Notes: a model not told the origin generated them from the letters alone. Numbered from the stretch's first letter, positions 1-10,972 are shown. The stretch: DNA of 64,000 nt from Gammaproteobacteria bacterium bin55 (GCA_002238665.1 MPMU01000002.1:1-64000), one strand, 5' to 3'. Numbers and translations: made by a program.

Positions 1-543
1 GCGTTCTGTCCGTAAATAAACTGGTTGGTTCTCGCGCTCTAGTTCATCAAAACCACCCGTGAAATATCCAGATACCCATTCCTGTGAGAGCAAAATGTCA
101 TTGCCTACAACTCTGAAAGGGGTTAGAGCATCTTCATCCCGTAGATTGGGTTGATTTTGACGGTCAACGACAAGCCCCATTTTGCCAACTTTGAAAAATC
201 CGACTGACGCAGTCCTACCTTCCAAACCTAGATTCTGAAATTCAAGCAGCGTAACCCAACCATCCGCGTTTGTATTCACAAAGGATCCGTCCATAGACGC
301 GTATGAGCCTGCACCGTCAATACCACTTTCCCGCCCAAATCGAGCATTACCGTCAGCTGAAACAAGCAGCTTGGAGTTTAAGTTAGCATCCTGAAATTCA
401 AATCGTCTAAATTCACATAAGTAACAGTTCCAACCTGATCTATCGACCTTGGAATAATTGATTTCATAGTTCCCTCCATATGTCATCACGCAACTTGACA
501 GGATGCAAATGCGGACTAGCAATCCAACGAAAAAACGATTCAT
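1..543 (-). CDS. MtrB/PioB-like decaheme-associated outer-membrane beta-barrel protein, N-terminal part (truncated by window edge)
   Basis: Open frame on minus strand from ATG at 543: MNRFFVGLLVRICILSSCVMTYGGNYEINYSKVDRSGWNCYLCEFRRFEF...; N-terminal CxxC (CYLC) as in MtrB-type porins; ATGA overlap with the upstream decaheme cytochrome stop codon. Not in ORF track because it runs off the edge. Confidence 0.7.
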   Translation of the reverse strand, partial: MNRFFVGLLVRICILSSCVMTYGGNYEINYSKVDRSGWNCYLCEFRRFEFQDANLNSKLLVSADGNARFGRESGIDGAGSYASMDGSFVNTNADGWVTLLEFQNLGLEGRTASVGFFKVGKMGLVVDRQNQPNLRDEDALTPFRVVGNDILLSQEWVSGYFTGGFDELERENQPVYLRTER

Positions 544-1604
544 CGTCTGAAGAGATTTCCTGATGGGTGATCCGACCCATGTATCTGTACGTGACAATTA
601 AGACAAGCGTTCAGAAACTGGAACTCTGCACCTGAATCGGAGGTCGTTCTTTTCAGATCCATTCTCAAACTTCGATGTCCCACTGAAGAATGACAAGCCT
701 GACAAAGCTGAGGTGCTCTACGCTTCAGTAAAGCGGGTTGATTCGAGCCATGCGGAACATGACAAATACTGCAATCTTCCACCACCGGCGGGTGTTCCCA
801 TATGAAAGGTCCAACCTTTTCTTGATGGCAGTCCAAACATGCTTCGGTAACGCTCTTCTTATGCACCAAGTCATCAGAGATTATTTGGCCGCCGTGTGGA
901 TTGTGGCAATCACGGCAAACCAGCTGGTTCTCACGCATTGGATGCGATGACTTCATAAGCTGAGCTGCGCCAACGGCGACGTGACACGAAATACACATCT
1001 CGTTATGGCTTGACTTGACTCGCACAGGATCGGCGCGGCTGTGGATCAAATGGCAATCTGTGCATGCTACGTCGCCTAGGCTATGAGGACTGTCCTGCCA
1101 GTGTGATCGATCGAAGTCTTCATGGCATGCTAGGCAAATCTGATTTTGCAACTCAGTACCTACGTTTGCCTTCGCACCGAAATTAATCATCGGTTCTCGC
1201 AGTTCATTCTCGCTTAGCAATTTTTTCGAGTGCCCACCAGCCGGACCATGACAAGCCTCGCACTGAAGGCCTGCCGGAAAGTTCTCGTCTGATTCATCGC
1301 TAAACGGAGAGCCTACAACATTCGGATGCCCGTGTACGTTAGCGAAAATCTCCAGATTGGGAAAAGGCTCTTCTTCATCGTGGCAACCCAGACAAACATC
1401 AGCACCTCGACGGGAGTAGTCACCTGCGATTAGTTTTGCGACGATTTGTACATGCGAACTGAGACCATCTTCACTGGTCTGAGCCGCGGTTTCAGCCGTA
1501 CTGAAAATTAATCCTATCCAGAGCAGAAGGGCGACTGAGATCGAAGCGAACCTCTTTTTGGCATGCCCCTCTAGGTTTGGTTCAGTACTGCCCTGCACTG
1601 ACAT
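540..1604 (-). CDS. Decaheme c-type cytochrome, MtrA/DmsE-like
   Basis: Ten CxxCH motifs (CLGCH, CEACH, CLACH, CTDCH, CISCH, CRDCH, CLDCH, CSICH, CQACH, CLNCH) after a signal-like segment; likely start at internal Met (MSVQGSTEPN...), since the tracked start at 1739 overlaps the upstream gene. Confidence 0.88.
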   Translation of the reverse strand: MSVQGSTEPNLEGHAKKRFASISVALLLWIGLIFSTAETAAQTSEDGLSSHVQIVAKLIAGDYSRRGADVCLGCHDEEEPFPNLEIFANVHGHPNVVGSPFSDESDENFPAGLQCEACHGPAGGHSKKLLSENELREPMINFGAKANVGTELQNQICLACHEDFDRSHWQDSPHSLGDVACTDCHLIHSRADPVRVKSSHNEMCISCHVAVGAAQLMKSSHPMRENQLVCRDCHNPHGGQIISDDLVHKKSVTEACLDCHQEKVGPFIWEHPPVVEDCSICHVPHGSNQPALLKRRAPQLCQACHSSVGHRSLRMDLKRTTSDSGAEFQFLNACLNCHVQIHGSDHPSGNLFRR

Positions 1605-2217
1605 ACAGTTCAAGTAGCAATTCTTTATCGCGATCCGAGAGAGAATCGAATTTCTGCTGCATTTTGGATGCCATGCGTCTTGCTCCATTGGAGAAATCCT
1701 CGAACTGGATCTCGAGGTACTCCCGCCATTGTCCCGCAAGGATTGCGTGATCAGATTCAGGGATTCTGCCTTCTCTAAGATGGCACTTCCCGCACTTCAC
1801 CCCGTGAATTCGCGCACCCTGTTTAGCCATGTCCTTATCGAACCACTGGTCGATAGGCTGCCAGTCCAAGTTTGCGTAGTAATTAGCTATGGTCTCTAGC
1901 TCCTCTGCGGACAACGACTCGACGACATCGTACATATTGGTTTCGGTCCCGTCTTCCAGTTCAATAGTTTGTGCTGGTCTTGCTTCTTCTTTATAGGTCT
2001 GGAGCAGATCAAGAATCGCTGTCTCTGAAAACCCGCCAATGGAGGGAATCGAAGGCTCATGACTTCGGCCATCCTTACCATGACACTCCTGGCATTCTTC
2101 CTCTGCCAACATAGCACCTCTTTGTAAGGGTTCAGACTCAGCTAGTGACGGCAAAGAAACAGCTATCGCCCAAAAGAATATAGAACTAAATCTCCACAAC
2201 ATGGAGACACACCCCAC
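1582..2217 (-). CDS. Diheme cytochrome c (c4-like)
   Basis: Signal peptide, two heme motifs (CQECH, CGKCH), tandem cytochrome c-like domains. Confidence 0.85.
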   Translation of the reverse strand: MGCVSMLWRFSSIFFWAIAVSLPSLAESEPLQRGAMLAEEECQECHGKDGRSHEPSIPSIGGFSETAILDLLQTYKEEARPAQTIELEDGTETNMYDVVESLSAEELETIANYYANLDWQPIDQWFDKDMAKQGARIHGVKCGKCHLREGRIPESDHAILAGQWREYLEIQFEDFSNGARRMASKMQQKFDSLSDRDKELLLELYVSAGQY

Positions 2218-2252
2218 TTGAACTAAAGATTCGTCGGATCAGTTCTTACCGC

Positions 2253-3551
2253 CTAGACGCCAAAGAATGTGAAGTCCTCGGTATTGTTGAGAGGGTATTT
2301 TTGCGCGCCCATCGAAGAATCCATACCTAGATAGCTACGAATGGCTCTGTGAACATGCTTGGGATAAATGATCGTGCCGTTGAAATCATCGCGTTGTAAT
2401 GTCGTGGGATTGACCTTTTTAGCAAAGTGCAACTCATCTGTGTAACCCACCATTCGATTCGTCCAATCCTGACCTTTCTCCATGATGACATAGCTACCAA
2501 TAGGCCAGTGGTCCTTACCGTTATCAGCGTTGTAGAAGTTTGTTCGACCAAAGTCTGAACCAATCACTACGAATAACCGGTCCGCGACACCATGTTGTTC
2601 CGCGTAGTCCCAAAGATAATCAACTCCGCTGGTCAAAAAGTCGATTAAGTATCCTTGCCTGACATCATGATTTTCATGCGTGTCAAATCCGCCCAAAAAC
2701 ATGTCGGCAGACAATGCAACACCGGTCTTGAAAGCTAGCACGGTAATCTGCGCCTGTTTCCGTAAGTTTGAACGATAACCACCGTTTCGTTCAGTTTGTT
2801 CAAGGGTTGGCTCTTGAGAGATTGCATCGGCAAATCTACTTAATCCGTCGGCTTCATACGCAGACTGATAGTGGGACAATTGTCGGTATTGGTTGGGCAG
2901 CAGCCTTTCAGCTTCCGCTTTTCTACGTGATTTAGTTTGAGCAAATTCGTCAATTGCAACCCAGTCTTCGTCTGTCAGGTAACTACGCGAACCATCTGGC
3001 GTTTTCGACGGGACCGCGATGTTTCTAAGACCGTTTGGATCATGAAGTCGCGTAAATCGGGTTAAGCCTCCGGTGACAGAATAGCCACCGTAATTCAGAT
3101 ACGGCATGGTCAAATCAGCGCCCTGATTGCTCGCATACATCGCTGTCGCTGTCGGATATCCCTCAGAACTCATGCCGCTCCAATTGTGAACAACCCCTAC
3201 TGTGTGTGAATTGGTTTGTGCATCCACACCGTTGATCACCAACATGCGTTCGTAATACTTCTCAAAGAACGACTGATTCTGGACAAACGGCGCATATTGA
3301 ATATTCCCCACCTGTTGGACTTCATTGGTCTTCGCCCAGTTGTTTATTACTCGTTCTCCTGGCGTATTGGCTTTAGGGTCACAGAAACTCGTAGGATCCC
3401 AGCCACCATTGGCCTGCACGAAAACACATAGCTTGTGCGGAGCGTTTCCATGTTCATGTGCATGCAGATTCAACCCAAATGGCAAAACACCTGCTCCAGC
3501 AGCTGCTAGCAAGCCTTTCAAGCTTTCTCTTCGTGTCAATCGCATGATCAA
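2253..3551 (-). CDS. DUF1501-type secreted protein with Tat signal
   Basis: MRLTRRESLKGLLAAAGAGVLPFG twin-arginine leader; VFVQANGGWDPTSFCDP and GSDFGRT...GKDHWPIGSYVIM resemble DUF1501 proteins. Confidence 0.7.
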   Translation of the reverse strand: MIMRLTRRESLKGLLAAAGAGVLPFGLNLHAHEHGNAPHKLCVFVQANGGWDPTSFCDPKANTPGERVINNWAKTNEVQQVGNIQYAPFVQNQSFFEKYYERMLVINGVDAQTNSHTVGVVHNWSGMSSEGYPTATAMYASNQGADLTMPYLNYGGYSVTGGLTRFTRLHDPNGLRNIAVPSKTPDGSRSYLTDEDWVAIDEFAQTKSRRKAEAERLLPNQYRQLSHYQSAYEADGLSRFADAISQEPTLEQTERNGGYRSNLRKQAQITVLAFKTGVALSADMFLGGFDTHENHDVRQGYLIDFLTSGVDYLWDYAEQHGVADRLFVVIGSDFGRTNFYNADNGKDHWPIGSYVIMEKGQDWTNRMVGYTDELHFAKKVNPTTLQRDDFNGTIIYPKHVHRAIRSYLGMDSSMGAQKYPLNNTEDFTFFGV

Positions 3552-3554
3552 GGC

Positions 3555-6500
3555 TTACAGATGTAGATATTCATAGTCGAGCAAGAAGCTACTTAGGACC
3601 ACCACCCAAGTGGTCGCTATTCCTGATGGATCGCTCCAATCAATCGTATCTCTCAAGGCGTTCCATACACCATAGTTAATGTGGTAAAACGTCCCATTAT
3701 TCTCATCGTAGTTGGCAACGATCGGCTCTTCCACTATCCCATCCAGGAAAAGGTAGTCGGTGTTCCAATTACAGTTACGCGCGGTATTGAACTCTGTTCC
3801 AGAACCTTTATTCCGTTCCCAAGAGGCAACCAGTAAGTTATATCTGTCCTGGATTTCTTCTGAATCATTAGTCAACTCCTTTCCGAGCAACTTGCTCGTT
3901 AGATCAACCAATGTTGAACGAATTAACTTCGATCCCATCGAATTTTCAGTATCCGAGTGCGTAGAGACATACAACTGAGGTAATGCATCGCCACCCCGAT
4001 CGCTCCAGACATCCATTTCAATCGTATAGGTACTCGTAGACGCAATCGGAATAGTCAACTCAACCGACCCCTCACAGTTAAGCTCCACTTGTCCATCTTC
4101 CTGGACATTACAGTCGGATGTATTTATGAAAGTAAGGTTGTCTTCCATTAGGTCATATGTAGAAATGACCTCTCCATTCCAGTTTTTAACTCTGATCGTA
4201 TCTACGAAAATGTTGCGGTCAGGATTTTCTGCATTTGCATCGAAAAAGTCGTTCAGGAATGTCATACTCAATAAGTTGTCGCCGGCGGGAAGCTGACCGA
4301 ACAATGTAAGTGTCTCAAAGTCCTCTCGGGACGTTGCGGTGACCTCAAACGAACTACCAAACTCGTAAGTGGGTGAGACCCACTTCTCGATTCCATCAAA
4401 CAGATACCGTTCACTTGGTTCCAGTAAATAGAGCTCGCGCATTACAACAGGACAACTGACTTCCGCTGCGTGGCTTTTGGCTACTCCAGCCATGACTGCA
4501 TTCATGTCTCGAGCTCGGTCAATGATGCCATCAGAATCAATGCCACCATACATCAACCGATATCTAGCTTGTTCATCGAGCGTGCTGGTGCGGTAATCCT
4601 CTGCCCATCGCCACCATCGTTCATCTCGAATTCGGCCCCACTGTACTCCAGTAACTGCTCCGGTCTTGCGTGACAGTTCCTCCGGGGTTAGAAGTCGTTT
4701 AGCTCCCATATGACTAAGTGCAACCGCTACTTCTCCGGCTGCGTCAGAGGAAATTGATTCTGCCCTAAACCAAGGGGACACGATGATCTCAGTTAACAGA
4801 TCTCGTAGGTTAAAGGGCTCACCCAGCCTGAACCCTTGTCGAAAATCACCCGCCAACGTGTCGATGTACTCGTGTTGTGCTGAAATGCCAGCCAACAAGC
4901 TTTCATAGTTAGGCAGGTTCTCATTGGTTGGTAGCTCTGACACCTCGTTTCCGATAATTGCCGGCCACCAAAACTTCACAGTTGAAGTAGCAAACCTTTG
5001 ATCTGCAATAATTTGTTGGGCTAGCCACTGGATTGAAGATTCATCTTGGGGAGCCAATGCAGTACCAAATCCAGGTCCCCGCATATCTCTGTACCAAGTA
5101 TCACCATCTCGATAGAAACTCTCAGGTACCATCACGAATTGGGCAGGTTCGCCTTCCGCAGCTTCGCTTTGTGCAAAGACCCAAACATTCGCTTCTAAGG
5201 TATAGGTACCTTGAGTTGGTATATCCACATTGACAACAAGGGAGCAGGTCCTGCCCCCATTCAGTTTATATGCGTACGCATCGCCGTCCTCATCAAGCAA
5301 ATCTCTACCACAGTTGTCGTTCCCGATATAGTCAAGATCTTCAATCTCAAGCCTTGTGATTTCGTCACCTGCTTCATTCCTGAGGACAACATGGTCGATA
5401 CCCACTTCTGACCACCTACGACCATCATCGAATACGACTCTCAACTGGATTTCTTTCGTACCTGAAGTCAATGATTCCGTCACAGAAACCATTTCTCGGT
5501 CTTCAAATGTTCTAGCGTTTACATACAACCGTGGCAACGTTAGCGAAACTTTGTAGTTGTAATCGATAGCATCCATCCCGCCATTGTTGTCACGATAGTC
5601 GCCTTCTTCACCGAAGTCTTGGAATGCACCCGCGACCGGGTCAAGTTTTGCATGACAGACAGTGCAAGCAGAATTTTTCAGAGTCGGATTGTTGGTATCC
5701 GCTAAAGCGACTGGGTCCGTCGTACGAGATGCGGAATTTTCGATGTCTAAATCAAGAAAATGGTAGTAAGTCCATCTCGACCGGGCACGATTGCGGTTGG
5801 TCGCAGTCGTCGGATACCTGTACAAAAAAACTTTGTTGGTTAGTAAACCAGCAAAAGGCCAATCTGTCGGGCAAGAGCCGGGGTCCTTGATATAGGGACC
5901 ATTGTCGGAACGTTCAACGATTCGACCAGCACACTTGCGGTAATACGACTTAATCTCCGATCGCTTGAAGTCGAATGCATCAGTTGCTTCACTGAATTGC
6001 GTCTCAGCGCCATACGTCTCAGCTGAATAGGGATTTGCCATGACGTAATCGGCAGTCAAGACTTCGGTATAGGGCAAGTCAAGCTCTACGACATGCGCGA
6101 TGAGTTCCAGACCTTCGCGACGAACACCGTATTGGGTTCGGTTTCGCCAAGCATAGAACTCTCTATAGTTGCCGGATTCTCGAGCTGCTTTCCAAAGATC
6201 ATGGTATTTGTTTGTGTAGTTAACGAACAATCCAAATTCACTTATGACAAATTTATCCCGGTCTGTCAGTAGCCTGTCATTTGCAGAACGAATCAAAAAT
6301 TCATGGAAGCCGGGGCCCTGCATGAGTCCTCTAACCGCTTTTCTCAACCCATCGGTTTCGTTCAAAGTCTCATATTCCTCGGGTGACGGGATTCGTCCTG
6401 CTAGCACCAATGCAGCACGCCACAAGGTGCGCTGCTCTGACTCCATCTCAATACTGGCCAATAAGGTAGCAGGTGAAAGGTCCGGTCCGCTAGGCTCTGG

Positions 6501-8780
6501 ATCGTCGTTTTGCAGCAAATCAAGAAAAGTGCTCATGTCCTTGTACTGTGTCGAACTAGCGCGAAACTGCAAACCACCACCATGTCCGACCCCTCGCATC
6601 TTCCGTAAGATAAGGTCAGCGCCATCCTCCACAGTTTCAAGAAACGAACGGAACACCTGAAGATTGGTTTGTTGATCAGCGCCGTCATCTCCCGTATTGA
6701 CAAATACCAATCGAGTGTGGCCTGATGGCCCTCCGCTCACATGGCAATTCCGACACTTCGCTTTGATAACCTGCGAGTAAATGTTCTCATTGAAGAACGT
6801 CGTGACATCAGTTGTGGTGGAATTGCTTGGTACTGACTGTGCTGATTGGGTGATCGGAGTATGTGAAAGTAGTGCCAACCTTCCCGCGTAACTCGAGGCA
6901 TAGTGGTGAATTTGAATGGGCTGAGAAGACGAGATTTGCAGTTGCCATGGGGCTTCGTCATGTTGCGGTATGAGCTGACTAAGATCCTGGTTCGGAATGG
7001 TGTGTGAAGTGCCTGGATCGAGTACAAGGGCAAGTGCCTCAGGGCTTACATCGCCATTGTTTCCGATAGCAACTACCTCTATCTCAGATACTTCGATTGT
7101 CGAGTTAGTAAGTCGCATGCTTCTTTCTGCGATACCAGCTGAATCCCATACCGTTTGGGTTTGATCCTCCAAGTTATTGAAATCATGCACGGGTGAGATG
7201 AAACCGTCTTCCGATTCCACAAACGATGCCACACTTAGATTTAAGGCACTTTCAAATTGCAGTTGCCAATCACCGTAACCGAATCCGAGCCCAATATCGA
7301 TACCCTTTTTCACATTACCCGACTCTAGGTCAGCGGCATCTAGCTGCAAGCTCGAGCGTCCACCTATTGGGATACTGAAAAACGGGTAGTTATTGCCTAT
7401 TTCGTCTTGTACCGTAATCTCCACATGACCAGCTTCTTCGGACCTGTTTACCAACCGAACCATTCCTCTCTGCATCTCCGTGGAATTGAACGAAGATAAG
7501 AGTGTGAGAGGTCCTTGAAGCGCATGTGCATTGCCACTAACCACGGAGAGATTTGTGACATGTCCGGAATCGCTTTTCACTAAATTCATCACGGTCAATT
7601 CGGTCGAAGAGCTGACGATTAGCTGAATTGTTCCGTCCGACTGGCCAAGCTCACCCTCTATAGAAAAATCGCCTAGCTGTAGCATCTCCGAATCAATCAG
7701 CGTACTCGCACCCGGCAATAGCTGAAGTCGAACAGTACCTTTTTCAACACCCTGACTATTCAAACTCTCGACAATTATTTCTGCTGTTGCATTCTCGAGA
7801 TTCGTTAAACGTAGCTGACTAACTCTGTTCTTCTCTGAGTCTTGGAAAAATGTGGCAACCTGATACCTTTCAGAGTCAAATTCAACTGTATCGTGCATGC
7901 TTACCACCAACCCATCGCGTGTCTGCACATACGAACTAGCATCCAACGCGAGTGGGGAATATAGTTCAAGCCGCCAATTACCGACTCCTAATCCAACTCC
8001 TTTTGGAATGCCCAAGGAATCATTTCCAATTTCTAAATCAAGTGCGGAAAACTGTATCGATTGTTCACTGCTCAGTTGCAGCCGCAACGTTTCTTTCTGT
8101 TGACCGATGTCGTCGATCGCGACAACGTCCACGAAACCTGGTAGATCTGAACGATTCGTGATTTGCACCAAACTCTCAAAATCTTGGTGCGTGCCAGAAT
8201 AGACCAGCGGCACCCGCAAAGGGGTTCCTTGATACTGATTCTGCCCGGATAACATGGAGCTATCTGCTAACCGACCACCGTTCCTTGCGTCAACACTGGA
8301 ATGGGTTCGATCGCCGGGAGTTCTCTCTAGCTCTGGTCCAGTCCATTGATCTGACTGTCGATACTGTTGCAATCCAATTTGGGCCGCTGGCGACCTCGGC
8401 GCACTATTTCTCTGAACGCCACCGAGCGTAGATGCGTTTTCTTGTGCTCGTGAGATGACGCCTGTTCGATCCTGGAACTCAACAGGACAGATCAAGGCTC
8501 GACGATCTATGGCAACGTCCGGTGTGGACGCATACATCGTGTCCGGGATGTCCCCATGTTGGGCGTGCTGCGCAGATTCCTCGTCATGAAGATCGCGTAT
8601 CAATTCAGCATACACCTCAGCTTCAGCCGCTACATCGGGGTTATCAAGCCACGGCGCTTGTTGTTCTGCAAGTGAAAAGTGCGTCGTGACAAACACGACT
8701 AGCAAAACCAAACCTTTTGGGAGAGGACTACTAGTTCTACAGACCGACTGGCATCTGACCATGGTTGTCAATATGAACAC
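3555..8780 (-). CDS. Giant multidomain protein with two c-type heme motifs and DUF1588/DUF1592-like regions
   Basis: 1741 aa; KCRNCHVSGG and CTVCHAKLDPVAGAFQDFG (the latter resembling the DUF1588 CxxCHxxxDPxG...FxxxG signature); N-terminal region contains about four repeated beta-rich segments. Confidence 0.6.
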   Translation of the reverse strand: MFILTTMVRCQSVCRTSSPLPKGLVLLVVFVTTHFSLAEQQAPWLDNPDVAAEAEVYAELIRDLHDEESAQHAQHGDIPDTMYASTPDVAIDRRALICPVEFQDRTGVISRAQENASTLGGVQRNSAPRSPAAQIGLQQYRQSDQWTGPELERTPGDRTHSSVDARNGGRLADSSMLSGQNQYQGTPLRVPLVYSGTHQDFESLVQITNRSDLPGFVDVVAIDDIGQQKETLRLQLSSEQSIQFSALDLEIGNDSLGIPKGVGLGVGNWRLELYSPLALDASSYVQTRDGLVVSMHDTVEFDSERYQVATFFQDSEKNRVSQLRLTNLENATAEIIVESLNSQGVEKGTVRLQLLPGASTLIDSEMLQLGDFSIEGELGQSDGTIQLIVSSSTELTVMNLVKSDSGHVTNLSVVSGNAHALQGPLTLLSSFNSTEMQRGMVRLVNRSEEAGHVEITVQDEIGNNYPFFSIPIGGRSSLQLDAADLESGNVKKGIDIGLGFGYGDWQLQFESALNLSVASFVESEDGFISPVHDFNNLEDQTQTVWDSAGIAERSMRLTNSTIEVSEIEVVAIGNNGDVSPEALALVLDPGTSHTIPNQDLSQLIPQHDEAPWQLQISSSQPIQIHHYASSYAGRLALLSHTPITQSAQSVPSNSTTTDVTTFFNENIYSQVIKAKCRNCHVSGGPSGHTRLVFVNTGDDGADQQTNLQVFRSFLETVEDGADLILRKMRGVGHGGGLQFRASSTQYKDMSTFLDLLQNDDPEPSGPDLSPATLLASIEMESEQRTLWRAALVLAGRIPSPEEYETLNETDGLRKAVRGLMQGPGFHEFLIRSANDRLLTDRDKFVISEFGLFVNYTNKYHDLWKAARESGNYREFYAWRNRTQYGVRREGLELIAHVVELDLPYTEVLTADYVMANPYSAETYGAETQFSEATDAFDFKRSEIKSYYRKCAGRIVERSDNGPYIKDPGSCPTDWPFAGLLTNKVFLYRYPTTATNRNRARSRWTYYHFLDLDIENSASRTTDPVALADTNNPTLKNSACTVCHAKLDPVAGAFQDFGEEGDYRDNNGGMDAIDYNYKVSLTLPRLYVNARTFEDREMVSVTESLTSGTKEIQLRVVFDDGRRWSEVGIDHVVLRNEAGDEITRLEIEDLDYIGNDNCGRDLLDEDGDAYAYKLNGGRTCSLVVNVDIPTQGTYTLEANVWVFAQSEAAEGEPAQFVMVPESFYRDGDTWYRDMRGPGFGTALAPQDESSIQWLAQQIIADQRFATSTVKFWWPAIIGNEVSELPTNENLPNYESLLAGISAQHEYIDTLAGDFRQGFRLGEPFNLRDLLTEIIVSPWFRAESISSDAAGEVAVALSHMGAKRLLTPEELSRKTGAVTGVQWGRIRDERWWRWAEDYRTSTLDEQARYRLMYGGIDSDGIIDRARDMNAVMAGVAKSHAAEVSCPVVMRELYLLEPSERYLFDGIEKWVSPTYEFGSSFEVTATSREDFETLTLFGQLPAGDNLLSMTFLNDFFDANAENPDRNIFVDTIRVKNWNGEVISTYDLMEDNLTFINTSDCNVQEDGQVELNCEGSVELTIPIASTSTYTIEMDVWSDRGGDALPQLYVSTHSDTENSMGSKLIRSTLVDLTSKLLGKELTNDSEEIQDRYNLLVASWERNKGSGTEFNTARNCNWNTDYLFLDGIVEEPIVANYDENNGTFYHINYGVWNALRDTIDWSDPSGIATTWVVVLSSFLLDYEYLHL

Positions 8781-8938
8781 AGCTAATGAGCATTAGCGAT
8801 TATATAGCTGTGCAGGTGCATTGTAACCGAAATCAAGCTGAGCTTTCACTTCAGAAAGTCGCATCAACTCAAGGATTTATCTTCCCTTTTCCTTGTCGGC
8901 TTCCTATACCTCGTCGGAACAGACGACAGAACTCTAAA

Positions 8939-10300
8939 TCAGTACTTGTACTGCTCAGGCTTAAATGGTCCTTCTTGCGGAACGTTAATGTACTCAGCTT
9001 GGGTAGGCGTTAACCTACTGAGCGTTCCACCAAAACCTGCAACCATAAGTTCCGCTACTTCCTCATCTAGTTTTTTCGGCAGGACTTCTATCCCAACCGG
9101 TGGACGCTGATTTGGATCCTGATTTGCCCATCGTTGCTCGTACAAATGCATCTGCGCGAGTACTTGGTTCGCAAACGACCCATCCATTACCCGTGATGGA
9201 TGACCCATCGCATTCCCTAAATTGACCAAACGACCTTCCGAAAGCAGAATAAGAAAATCGCTGGGATCGTCACTCCGAAAAACCTGGTGTACTTGATCTT
9301 TTACGGTTACCCATTGCCAGTTTTCACGCATGTAATTGGTGTCGATTTCGTTATCGAAGTGGCCAATATTGCAGACGATACATCCCGGTTTAACGGTCTG
9401 TAGCATAGCGCTGTCACAGACTCCTATATTTCCAGTGCAAGTTACAATCAGGTCCGTATTACCCATCACATGTGGATCGATATCCTCCACAGACCCGGAA
9501 TTCTTCCCGTTTATGTATGGTGCAACCACCTCGAACCCGTCCATGCATGCCTGCATGGCACAGATTGGATCGACTTCGACAATTCTTACGATCATGCCCT
9601 CCTGCCGTAAACTAGCCGATGACCCTTTGCCCACATCGCCGTAGCCGATTACAAGTGCTTTCTTACCAGCCAAAAGCATGTCAGTTGCACGCTTAATCGC
9701 ATCATTCAAACTGTGTCGGCAACCGTAACGATTGTCGTTCTTGCTCTTGGTTACTGAAGCATTGACATCCACCGCAGGTACTTTGAGCTGATTTTTTTCA
9801 AGCATGTCAAAGAGGCGATGGACACCAGTCGTGGTCTCTTCGCTGATTCCATGGATTCGATCAAGCATTTCTGGATACTTCTCGTGAATCATCAGTGTCA
9901 GGTCACCACCATCATCCAGCAGAACGTTTGCATCCCATGGTTTCCCATCTTTAACAATCGTCTGCTCAATACACCAGTCATATTCCTCATTGGTCTCGCC
10001 TTTCCAAGCAAAGACTGGCACACCATCGGCAGCCATTGCAGCCGCTGCGTGATCTTGCGTCGAAAAAATATTGCATGAGGACCATCGAACCTCCGCACCC
10101 AATGACCGAAGTGTTCGGATGAGCACTGCCGTTTGAACGGTCATATGAATACAACCAATAATCTTGGCACCTGCCAGTGGTTGTTGTTCCGCATAACGTC
10201 GCCGAAGTGCCATAAGGGCTGGCATCTCTGATTCTGCAAGTGCGATTTCTCGATTGCCAAATTCACTTAAGGAGATGTCTGCGACTTTGTAGTCAGCCAT
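8939..10300 (-). CDS. ahcY: Adenosylhomocysteinase
   Basis: [57 protein letters not shown]-terminal PFKPEQYKY. Confidence 0.98.
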   Translation of the reverse strand: MADYKVADISLSEFGNREIALAESEMPALMALRRRYAEQQPLAGAKIIGCIHMTVQTAVLIRTLRSLGAEVRWSSCNIFSTQDHAAAAMAADGVPVFAWKGETNEEYDWCIEQTIVKDGKPWDANVLLDDGGDLTLMIHEKYPEMLDRIHGISEETTTGVHRLFDMLEKNQLKVPAVDVNASVTKSKNDNRYGCRHSLNDAIKRATDMLLAGKKALVIGYGDVGKGSSASLRQEGMIVRIVEVDPICAMQACMDGFEVVAPYINGKNSGSVEDIDPHVMGNTDLIVTCTGNIGVCDSAMLQTVKPGCIVCNIGHFDNEIDTNYMRENWQWVTVKDQVHQVFRSDDPSDFLILLSEGRLVNLGNAMGHPSRVMDGSFANQVLAQMHLYEQRWANQDPNQRPPVGIEVLPKKLDEEVAELMVAGFGGTLSRLTPTQAEYINVPQEGPFKPEQYKY

Positions 10301-10630
10301 GTATGTTCGCCTTGAAATAGTTGGGTGAAGTTGTGAGAAAGACAGTGTATATTGAGTGAGTACGGATTTATCCGCAAAGTCAGCGCTGGAAGATAGGACC
10401 GATTAAAACTCTCCAAGCAGACACTGACCCTTCTTCACTCGACTAAGGATTCCACATCTTGAACAAAGCATTTTAATGAGGTTGGTTGGTTCAGAATCTT
10501 CCGACTACTGGGAAACGGACACCAAACTACAGTGACTGTTCGGCTTTAGGAATACTGAGATACTCATCACCCCTTCCCCTGAAATCCCGTGGCTCTTTAC
10601 AATTTGCTTCGATTTCAATGGTTGGTTTCG

Positions 10631-10972
10631 ATGACTCTGCGTTCTCTGTTGGTGTTAGTGTTTTTAGGTTTGAGTCTGACAGGTTGTAAATCAAACTCAT
10701 CCTCGTCTGAACCTGACCATGTAGGAAAGCAAACTTATATGAAGTACTGCGTGACTTGCCACGCCGCAGGCATAGCCGATGCTCCTAAGTTTGGTGATTT
10801 AGAGGAATGGCAATCAAGGATTGACAAGGGTAGAGAAGAACTACTGAAAACCACCATCGAAGGAATCCCACCCGGTATGCCAGTAAAAGGTCTGTGTATG
10901 GGATGCACTGATCAAGAGCTAGCTGATGCGATCGACTATATGCTTGATGCAGTTGCTGATTCTCCACAATAG
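10631..10972 (+). CDS. Cytochrome c5-like lipoprotein (single heme)
   Basis: MTLRSLLVLVFLGLSLTGCK lipobox; KYCVTCHAAG heme motif; MPVKGLCMGCTDQELADAIDYML C-terminus typical of cytochrome c5. The tracked start is 10589; 10631 is preferred for the signal peptide. Confidence 0.8.
   Translation: MTLRSLLVLVFLGLSLTGCKSNSSSSEPDHVGKQTYMKYCVTCHAAGIADAPKFGDLEEWQSRIDKGREELLKTTIEGIPPGMPVKGLCMGCTDQELADAIDYMLDAVADSPQ

Noticed and set aside
6244-6660. 138-aa plus-strand ORF inside the giant gene
   Set aside because: Antisense to a well-supported coding frame; low-information Ser/Arg-rich translation typical of a shadow ORF.
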